Shown here in pieces: positions 57,907 through 64,000 of a DNA stretch of 64,000 bases. The notes beneath the pieces are model-generated. The model was not told the DNA's origin and did no database searches. It was given only the letters and a program-made list of their open reading frames with translations. The position numbers were made by a program, and so were the translations under genes. Within the stretch, counting starts at the first letter, position 1. Each line of letters starts with the position of its first letter. The DNA comes from Thermoproteus uzoniensis 768-20 (GTDB taxonomy: Archaea > Thermoproteota > Thermoprotei > Thermoproteales > Thermoproteaceae): contig NC_015315.1 of NCBI RefSeq assembly GCF_000193375.1, positions 186,001 to 250,000 on the forward strand, written 5' to 3'.

Positions 57907-59355
57907 ATGGAGCTCGGAAAATACCCCATATTCCCGCCTACAGATCCCGAGTTTCTGCGGGAACCCAAACGCGATAGATACGACGTGGTTATAATAGGCG
58001 CAGGCGGAGGCGGCTACCACGGCGCCTTCGAGCTGAGCAAGGGCGGCCTGAACGTCTTAATAGTCGACGACAAGGGGAACCTCGGCGGCTCTTGCCTCTA
58101 CGAGGGGTGTATACCCAGCAAATCCGTTAGGGCCGGCATACACCTACTCCACACGCTTAGGGAGATACTCCTGTCAGTGGGCAACAACGACGTGGAGAAG
58201 GTAAGGCTGGCTTGGGAAAACTTGATAGACCACAAGGACTGGGTCCAGGAAGTGCGCTATATACAGCATATAAGGGAGGTCAAGGAACACCCGGGCCTCG
58301 AGCTTGTCAAAGGCATAGCCACGGTTGTGGACGAACATAGGGTGAAGATCCGCGGCGACGACTGGACCAAGGAGGTCGAGGCGAAATGGCTACACGTAGC
58401 GACGGGCTCCATCCCTATCAAGTTGCCCATACCTGGCGCCGAGCTCGCCATAGGCAGCATGGAGCTGTTCGGGTACAAGACGAAGTACAGGAAACTCCCG
58501 AAGAGTGCGGTGATTGTAGGCGGCGGATATATCGGCGTGGAGGTCGCCTTCATGCTGGCGCGCATGGGCGTCAAGGCAACCATAGTGGAGATGTTGCCGC
58601 GCATCTTAAGCGGATGGGGCGGCGAGGTGGTCTCGCACGTAGAGAACAGCTTGAGGAGGCTCGGAGTCGACGTGCTGACAAACTCCAAGGTCACCGCCAT
58701 TAGGCAAGACGGCGGGGAGAAGGTGGTCGAGTTCGAGTCCCAGAACGGGAAGGGGTATGTCAAGGGCGAGGAGGTCATAATGGCGGTGGGCAGAAAGCCG
58801 TTCGTCGACGGCCTAGACGTCTTGGGCATAGTCGAGCGCGGCAGGGTTGTAGTCGACTCTACCATGAGGACTAAGAAGCCCAACGTCTACGCGGCCGGCG
58901 ACGTCACCGGGCAGTACATGTTGTTCCACGCGGCGGTCAAGGAGTCCACTATAGCCGCGTGGAACATCCTCCACGGGCATCCCATATACGAGGTTAACTT
59001 CAACACGATACCGATAACCTTGTTCAGCGAGCCCGAGGCGGCCATGGTAGGCCTAAACGAGGAGGCGGCCAGGGCCAAGGGGATACCCTACACCACGGTG
59101 AGGTACCCGCTCGAGGACGACGCCCACGCCCAGATCTACAAGGCCCGGGAGGGGTACGTCAAGCTGATAATAGAAAGGGATTCCCAGAGGATAATCGGCG
59201 GGGAGGTCGTGGGCGAGGCGGCCTCGTTGGTCATAAACGAGATTGCGCTCGCCGTGGCGGTCAACGCGAGGGTGAAGGACCTAGCGCTACTGGCCCACGC
59301 ACACCCGACCATATTCGAGGCGATAGACAGAGCCGCTGTAAGGTTTAAGCTTTAG
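57907..59355 (+). CDS. Dihydrolipoamide dehydrogenase-like FAD/NAD disulfide oxidoreductase
   Basis: 482 residues. FAD motif VVIIGAGGGGYHGAFELSKGG, redox-active disulfide CLYEGC (C63, C68), second Rossmann motif VIVGGGYIGVEVAFMLARMG, a third FAD motif VYAAGDVTGQ, and the C-terminal dimer-active-site HAHPTIFEAID, so all catalytic parts are present. It oxidises dihydrolipoamide or a related dithiol. It sits between the two leftward glutamate-synthase genes, on the other strand, with no lipoyl or E2 genes near, so electron transfer to glutamate synthase in place of GltD is an alternative. ATG 57907 preferred to TTG 57898. Confidence 0.92.
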   Translation: MELGKYPIFPPTDPEFLREPKRDRYDVVIIGAGGGGYHGAFELSKGGLNVLIVDDKGNLGGSCLYEGCIPSKSVRAGIHLLHTLREILLSVGNNDVEKVRLAWENLIDHKDWVQEVRYIQHIREVKEHPGLELVKGIATVVDEHRVKIRGDDWTKEVEAKWLHVATGSIPIKLPIPGAELAIGSMELFGYKTKYRKLPKSAVIVGGGYIGVEVAFMLARMGVKATIVEMLPRILSGWGGEVVSHVENSLRRLGVDVLTNSKVTAIRQDGGEKVVEFESQNGKGYVKGEEVIMAVGRKPFVDGLDVLGIVERGRVVVDSTMRTKKPNVYAAGDVTGQYMLFHAAVKESTIAAWNILHGHPIYEVNFNTIPITLFSEPEAAMVGLNEEAARAKGIPYTTVRYPLEDDAHAQIYKAREGYVKLIIERDSQRIIGGEVVGEAASLVINEIALAVAVNARVKDLALLAHAHPTIFEAIDRAAVRFKL

Positions 59356-61009
59356 GCTTTATAATTGTAAAAATCTCTCTACTGAGTTTGATATTTTTAT
59401 TAAATAGCGAATTGAACCTAGCTATGTAGGGGGCCAACTTTGCTATTTCCTCCTCGGAGAGCTCCCTCTGCTCCACTAAGAGGCCTCCAGACTCCTCGAC
59501 CAGCCGGGCGTACTTGTCGCCGTCTATGATCCCGTCGAGGAGCAACGATCTGGCGTACCTCTCCACCGATCTCCTATCCACGCCCTCCACGTATTCCCTC
59601 GGGACCTCGCCTCTTATATAGAGCTCGCCGCCCACCATGCCTCTAGCTATCATGTCGCCTACCTCCTCGTCGTTAGTCGCGCGCAGGACGACCACTGTGC
59701 CACCGCCCATGTATTCGCCCAGATATTTGCCGGCGGAGCCGCCGATGATCAGCACTCCTCCCCTATGCTGGATAGCCGCCCTGGTCCCCGCGTCGCCGTA
59801 TACGTATATCTCACCGCCTCTCTTAGCCTGGCCCAGGGCATCCCCCGCATTGCCGTAGATTACCGCCGTCCCTCCGTTCATCGCGTCGCCGAAGTCGTCT
59901 TGCACGTCGCCGTACACGTCGAGCCGGCCCCCCGACATCACGTTGGCAGAGGCGTTCCCCACCACGCCCCAGAGCCTCAAATAGCCCGAGGACATCCCGT
60001 TGCCCAGATATCTATGGCCGTTGACGTTGACCACGTCCACCTGTCCCCGCCCGGCGAGCTCTTCCCTGACGACGCGCGCGAGGGACACGGCGTCGTAGAG
60101 GCTCGCGTCTATGGCGTCTGGCGGCTCGGGAGGTAGCTCGGAATAGACGTACCTCTTCCTGTAGTTTCCGTACACCTCATCGCCCTCCGCAATTATGTAC
60201 TCGCCGCCTCTCAAGGCCCATACGTTGGCCCTCGGCGCCACCGCCTTTATCGCCGCCGCCTCAGAAGCCACGAGTAGCAAGGAGCCGGAAACGCCGACGT
60301 ATAGCGGGCGGAAATGTTGCGTGTCGACGAAGGCGCCGAATATGGGCCTCGGGCCTCCTACTATGAAGGCCACGGCATAGGGCCCGTCGAGCCGGGCCCA
60401 CCTATAGCGTCTGCCGTACATCAGCTCCTTCACGGCCTCCTCGACGCCGAGCTCCTTAGCCAGAAATGACAGGAGATATGCTATGGCCTCGCTGTCGTTT
60501 CCGGTGAACTTGGCGTGAGCCCTATACTTTATGAAGTTGACGTTGGCGCCGTAGCTGCTCAAGTCGCCGTTGTGGACTATGGCCACATCGCCTGCCGTGA
60601 ATGGATGGGAATAGTAGGGCAACCGCCCCGGACTGTTCGTGGGGTATCTGGTGTGGCCGATCCACGCCCTGCTCGATAGATTGCCGACGCCGTAGAGCTT
60701 GTCCACGTCCTCAGGCCACCCGACCACCTTATAGACATCGATCCACTTACTATTTAGATATATATATCCATCAACTTCCGTATATTCATCGAGTTCAACA
60801 TCATATAAATTATCGGAGATCTTTATATATTTTGGGCCAATCGGGGCGCGGACAAACGCCTTTATCCTAGGCCTCTCCGAGGGCCTATATAGGGCCAGGC
60901 CCGCTCCGTGTGGCGTGCCGCGCTCCCTCATAACGCCGAGGCCTCTAATAGCTAGGCCGGCCGGGATCTCGACGCCGTCGAGCGAGTAAAGGCCGAGAAT
61001 TCCGCACAT
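59345..61009 (-). CDS. Glutamate synthase amidotransferase + GXGXG protein (GltB1-GltB3 fusion)
   Basis: 554 residues. MCGILGLYS gives the Cys nucleophile of a class II amidotransferase, with HTRYPTNSPGRLPYYSHPFTAGDVAIVHNGDLSSYG (key parts HTRYPTNSPGRLPYYSHPF and VHNGDLSSYG) typical of glutamate synthase. The C-terminal half is the GXGXG beta-helix (GMSSGYLRLWGVVGNASAN, GGRLDVYGDVQDDFG, GGEIYVYGDAGTRAAI). This is the archaeal arrangement, where amidotransferase and GXGXG are fused and the FMN domain is separate. A strongly AT-rich patch at 60720-60860 encodes about residues 50-95. TATA is about 23 bases upstream of ATG 61009. Confidence 0.93.
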   Translation of the reverse strand: MCGILGLYSLDGVEIPAGLAIRGLGVMRERGTPHGAGLALYRPSERPRIKAFVRAPIGPKYIKISDNLYDVELDEYTEVDGYIYLNSKWIDVYKVVGWPEDVDKLYGVGNLSSRAWIGHTRYPTNSPGRLPYYSHPFTAGDVAIVHNGDLSSYGANVNFIKYRAHAKFTGNDSEAIAYLLSFLAKELGVEEAVKELMYGRRYRWARLDGPYAVAFIVGGPRPIFGAFVDTQHFRPLYVGVSGSLLLVASEAAAIKAVAPRANVWALRGGEYIIAEGDEVYGNYRKRYVYSELPPEPPDAIDASLYDAVSLARVVREELAGRGQVDVVNVNGHRYLGNGMSSGYLRLWGVVGNASANVMSGGRLDVYGDVQDDFGDAMNGGTAVIYGNAGDALGQAKRGGEIYVYGDAGTRAAIQHRGGVLIIGGSAGKYLGEYMGGGTVVVLRATNDEEVGDMIARGMVGGELYIRGEVPREYVEGVDRRSVERYARSLLLDGIIDGDKYARLVEESGGLLVEQRELSEEEIAKLAPYIARFNSLFNKNIKLSREIFTIIKPKA

Positions 61010-61113
61010 GGCCTATCGATATAGCCTATATAAAAGCATTCGCCCATATATATAACGTCTATTTAGCCGGCTAGAGCTAAACGTTTTTATTCTGGAATAA
61101 ACTTTGTAAAACG

Positions 61114-61584
61114 ATGTATCCGAAATGGCGCGGCTACTATAAGGCGATCGTTCTCTACCTACTATCCTCGGGCCCTCTAAGTGGCTACGAGATAATTAAG
61201 GCCATAGAGGGCTCGTTCGGCGGGAAGATAAGGCCGTCGCCTGGCACCATCTACCCGCTGCTCCGGTATTTGGAGGAGGAGGGCTACATAAACTCCGAGG
61301 AGCAGTACGTCGGCAAGAAGAGGAAGAAGATCTACAGGATAACCGACGAGGGGAGGCGTATGTTGGAGAGCTATATGAAGGATCCGGCGTTCAACCAACT
61401 CCTCTCGTATCTGCGCCGGCAAGACGAGGAGAAGGTCGATATACTGGCCTCCATAGTGGAGGAGGTAAGGTTCCTGTCCGAGATCTTCGACGAGCTCGAC
61501 AGCACGGATAGGGCGAGGCTCGAGGAGCTGGCCAAGGTCCTGTCCGACTTCTCCGACAAGGTCTCGCGGAGGCTGAGCAGATAA
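61114..61584 (+). CDS. PadR-family transcriptional regulator
   Basis: 156 residues. The winged-helix N-terminus has YLLSSGPLSGYEIIKAIEGSFGGKIRPSPGTIYPLLRYLEEEGY (key parts GPLSGYEIIKAI and PSPGTIYPLLRYLEEEG), the PadR signature, followed by a long C-terminal helical dimer arm. It probably represses a nearby transcript, most simply the secreted repeat protein that starts 33 bases after its stop. TATA-like GTTTTTATT is about 27 bases before the ATG. Confidence 0.93.
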   Translation: MYPKWRGYYKAIVLYLLSSGPLSGYEIIKAIEGSFGGKIRPSPGTIYPLLRYLEEEGYINSEEQYVGKKRKKIYRITDEGRRMLESYMKDPAFNQLLSYLRRQDEEKVDILASIVEEVRFLSEIFDELDSTDRARLEELAKVLSDFSDKVSRRLSR

Positions 61585-61600
61585 AAGCTTATATATACCG
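61585..61600 (+). promoter_or_regulatory. TATA region of the secreted repeat protein gene
   Basis: AGCTTATATATACCGA lies just after the PadR stop and is centred about 25 bases before ATG 61617, so the repeat-protein gene has its own promoter in addition to any read-through. Confidence 0.45.
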
Positions 61601-61616
61601 ATATATCTGGAGGGCC

Positions 61617-64000
61617 ATGAAGAGGCTTGTAATACTTCTAGCGGCCTTCCTGGCCTTGGCCTATCTGGCCCACTCCCAGATAGTTCCCTCCAAGACGCCA
61701 CAGCCGCCGGCACAACCGCCCTATATAGGCATCACCGTCTTGCAGAACCCTCCAGTGGCCTATCCAGGAACCGTAGTACAACTCACCGTCGTGCTCACGT
61801 CTACCGCCGTCGTGGGGCCCCTCGACGTCTACATCACGTCGCCTAACCTTTCCGTATTGACAGGCGGCTCCTACCACCTAGCGGGCCTTGCGCCCGGGAC
61901 TCCAGTGACGCTCACGGCGGTGGTCAAGGTGCCGTTCGGGACGGCGCCAGGTAACTACGGAGTGACCGTGGGCCTGGTGAACCCGATCAACGACTTCCAG
62001 TTCGAGAGCGCTACCTACTACGTGCAAGTCTCGCCGCTCAGCTACGACGCGCTTGTGGTGCCCGTAGTGAGGGGCCTTCTGGCGCCCGGCCAGGTGGTCG
62101 AGATACCAATATTTTTCATAAACCCCACCGTAGACGTCGTCAAGGCCTCTGCTAAGTTGGTCGGAGGGCCCTTCACGCAGTTCTCCAACGCCTCTTTGAC
62201 CTGCTCCGCCTACGTGCCGCCGGAGTCGAATTCGACCTGCGTCATACCTGCCGTCGTCGAGAGGGGCCTCCAGCCTGGGAGCTACACCGCCGTCCTCAAC
62301 GTGACGTATTTAGATACGGCCAACAACGCCACTGTCTCCTTCTCCAAGAACTTCACGGTTGCCGTAGCCCAGCCGGTCAGCTTCAACGTAGGCTTGATAC
62401 CGCAGGGCTCCATCGTGCCGGGCCTCCCGACGACTCTGCTCGTCTCTATCTCCGCAGGCGGGCTGGCCCAGCCGACCAACGTGACCGTGACGCCGCTCAA
62501 CACAAGCGATATCTCGTTCATCTCGCGCCCCATAAAGCTACCGTTGCTGACCTCGATACAGATACCAGTTGAGGCTATAATTAACAGATACGGCACCATA
62601 ACGGCCTCCTTCGAGATCTGCTACTACACGAATATATGTGCCGTCGAGAACGCGAGTCTATACGTGCCGGCCCCCAACTTGGCCATAAACGTCGTCCAGA
62701 ACCCGCCTTGGGCCTATCCGGGCTCCATAGTCCAACTCACCGTGACGCTGGCGACGAACCAGCCGGTAGGTCCCCTCACCGTATACATAAACTCCGACAA
62801 GCTCGAAGTGTTGGAGGGCGGCGTCTACAATCTGCCGGGCATGGCGCCGGGGGCGCCCGTCACTCTGACCGCACTGGTGGAGGTGCCCAAGGACGCGGCC
62901 CCGGGCCTATATCCTCTAACCGTCTCTGCAGGCGGCTACACCTACGAATACCACGTCGACGTGCGGCGGCCGAATTTCGGGGTGGTCGTCGCCGCGAATC
63001 CGCCGACTGCATATCCCGGCGCCGTGGTTGCCCTCAACATCGTCATCACAAGCGATGCGGAGATGCGCGGAGTCTCTGTAAACATCTCGACGCCCCTCGC
63101 GGTACTGGAGGGCGCGTCGTACTACCTCCCCGTCCTGCCGTCGGGCAACCCCGTGACCCTCACAAGCGTCTTGAAGGTGCCGGGGAACGCCGCGCCTGGC
63201 GACTACCCCGTATATGTGTCCGTCGACGGATCTGTCTACGTCTCGTACGTGCACGTCGAGCCGGCCGCTGTGATCATACAGGGCGTGGCCATGGAGCCTC
63301 CTGTCGTAGTCGCCGGCGGTCTGGTGCCCTATATCAAGGCCGTTGTGTCCGTCATCAACACCGGGCTCGTCCCGGCGCGCGGGGCCTCTATATCTATCTC
63401 GGGCGTCCCCGTCGTGGGGAACTCCACAGTGAATGTGGGCGTGTTGCCGCCTGGACAGCCAATACAGATACCTTTCCTGATAAACGCGAGCGCCTTGAGG
63501 CCCGGCCAGTGGACGGCGAATGTCTCTGTTAGCTGGATAGGCGGCGAGGTCTCTTCCGCCGCTCCGCTGACCGTATTGCCGAAGGCGGAACTTAAGGTGT
63601 ACTACAACGTATCCAACGCCCAGCCTGGGTCTACCGCCGTTGTGACCATAACAGTGGTCAACGAGGGCCCCGTACCGGCCAAGATGGTCACGTTACAGTG
63701 GACTCCCAACCAGGTCTTCCAGATACATACGCCGAGCTCAGCGACGCCCACCGCCAATCTCCTAGAGTCCAGCATGAGGCTCCTCGGCGATATATATCCG
63801 GGCCAAAGCGTCACCACGACGTACCTAATAGACGTGTCCAGCAACGTCCCCGACGGGGTCTACTACGCTACCCTTGTGCTCGAGTGGAACGAGACGGGGG
63901 CTCTGGCGCCCGTCGTGGAGACGATCCAGGTACCCATATCTGTTAGGTCTTCGGTAAATCTGCTGGAGGTGGGGCCGCTGGCCGCCGCCTTGCTTATAGT
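61617..64000 (+). CDS. secreted/membrane Ig-like repeat protein (COG1361-type), 3' end outside window
   Basis: The open frame from ATG 61617 runs to the window end without a stop, at least 794 residues. An N-terminal signal peptide (MKRLVILLAAFLALAYLA) is followed by a short Pro-rich linker and beta-sandwich domains. Three share the pattern NPP-x-AYPG ... APG-x-PVTLT (about residues 40-118, 357-436, 455-535), so an Ig-like unit is repeated. Asn-x-Ser/Thr sites are frequent, as in secreted archaeal glycoproteins. The visible end (VGPLAAALLIV) looks like a membrane segment. COG1361-type proteins often accompany ABC permeases, not seen here. Confidence 0.85.
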   Translation, partial: MKRLVILLAAFLALAYLAHSQIVPSKTPQPPAQPPYIGITVLQNPPVAYPGTVVQLTVVLTSTAVVGPLDVYITSPNLSVLTGGSYHLAGLAPGTPVTLTAVVKVPFGTAPGNYGVTVGLVNPINDFQFESATYYVQVSPLSYDALVVPVVRGLLAPGQVVEIPIFFINPTVDVVKASAKLVGGPFTQFSNASLTCSAYVPPESNSTCVIPAVVERGLQPGSYTAVLNVTYLDTANNATVSFSKNFTVAVAQPVSFNVGLIPQGSIVPGLPTTLLVSISAGGLAQPTNVTVTPLNTSDISFISRPIKLPLLTSIQIPVEAIINRYGTITASFEICYYTNICAVENASLYVPAPNLAINVVQNPPWAYPGSIVQLTVTLATNQPVGPLTVYINSDKLEVLEGGVYNLPGMAPGAPVTLTALVEVPKDAAPGLYPLTVSAGGYTYEYHVDVRRPNFGVVVAANPPTAYPGAVVALNIVITSDAEMRGVSVNISTPLAVLEGASYYLPVLPSGNPVTLTSVLKVPGNAAPGDYPVYVSVDGSVYVSYVHVEPAAVIIQGVAMEPPVVVAGGLVPYIKAVVSVINTGLVPARGASISISGVPVVGNSTVNVGVLPPGQPIQIPFLINASALRPGQWTANVSVSWIGGEVSSAAPLTVLPKAELKVYYNVSNAQPGSTAVVTITVVNEGPVPAKMVTLQWTPNQVFQIHTPSSATPTANLLESSMRLLGDIYPGQSVTTTYLIDVSSNVPDGVYYATLVLEWNETGALAPVVETIQVPISVRSSVNLLEVGPLAAALLI

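Noticed and set aside
62636-63532. Rightward frame of about 298 codons within the secreted repeat protein region
   Set aside because: The correct frame from 61617 is continuous with a signal peptide and repeated domains; this alternative is Arg/Gly-rich shadow.
1-64000. CRISPR arrays, insertion sequences, rRNA or tRNA genes
   Set aside because: I looked for regularly spaced repeats, inverted terminal repeats with transposases, and tRNA T-arms in all intergenic gaps and saw none. By eye this is not exhaustive, and intron-containing tRNAs could be missed.

Overview
The window is a GC-rich chromosomal segment of a hyperthermophilic crenarchaeon, most likely family Thermoproteaceae (Thermoproteus/Pyrobaculum type). 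The grounds are the archaeal information-processing genes (PCNA, GINS, primase small subunit, TFS, Rpo7, Spt4, L44e, S27e, S19e, L39e, L31e, SRP54), a PaREP1-type protein, and mostly leaderless genes with a TATA element centred 22-27 nt before the start codon. Long AT-rich intergenic gaps contrast with GC-rich genes. I saw no rRNA, tRNA, CRISPR array or insertion sequence. The first gene (M20 peptidase) and the last (a secreted Ig-like repeat protein) run off the window.

Layout. 1-11671: CoA-thioester metabolism, with two AMP-forming acyl-CoA synthetases, a hot-dog thioesterase, a family III CoA-transferase, and an operon of two thiolase-fold proteins lacking the nucleophilic Cys, two DUF35 proteins and an acyl-CoA dehydrogenase. 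11668-15192: small and membrane proteins, a compact HELAH metallopeptidase and a cytoplasmic molybdopterin oxidoreductase. 15232-21564: replication, transcription and ribosomal genes around one MFS transporter. 21590-25341: an accessory-looking island with an FeS (XPD-like) helicase, a membrane-anchored HerA-like ATPase, a small helical protein, a winged-helix-like protein and an M48 membrane protease, with striking intragenic AT-rich patches. 25329-31618: small unknown proteins, a sugar nucleotidyltransferase, a HIT hydrolase, an ATPase/PIN pair, Rpo7 and Spt4. 31668-35506: GlmS, a GlmU-like protein and a double hot-dog thioesterase. 35503-41979: DeoC, a PiT-like permease, SRP54, TrmY-like, Pus10, an ABC membrane domain without its ATPase, and an ornithine cyclodeaminase-family enzyme. 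42019-51703: membrane proteins, ThiI-rhodanese, a very large ABC exporter with a DUF1854-like tail, a DHA2 MFS pump, a Gfo/Idh/MocA oxidoreductase and a LysJ/ArgD aminotransferase. 51788-61009: a nitrogen cluster, namely glnA, a class II amidotransferase, nadE and a separate nitrilase on one strand, then a split glutamate synthase around a divergent dihydrolipoamide-dehydrogenase-like flavoprotein. 61114-64000: a PadR regulator and the secreted repeat protein.

How the parts fit. The left end activates and processes acyl-CoAs; both CoA ligases carry Gly where acetyl-CoA synthetase has its acyl-pocket Trp, so larger acids, including 4-hydroxybutyrate of the dicarboxylate/4-hydroxybutyrate cycle, are plausible substrates. 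The right end channels ammonia through glutamine to glutamate and NAD. The best candidate for an undescribed system is the helicase/HerA-like ATPase/protease island at 21590-25341. Other notable points are the Cys-less thiolase/DUF35 set, a glutamate-synthase subunit with a degenerate second copy of its FMN barrel, and three divergent gene pairs that appear to share one symmetric TATA box.
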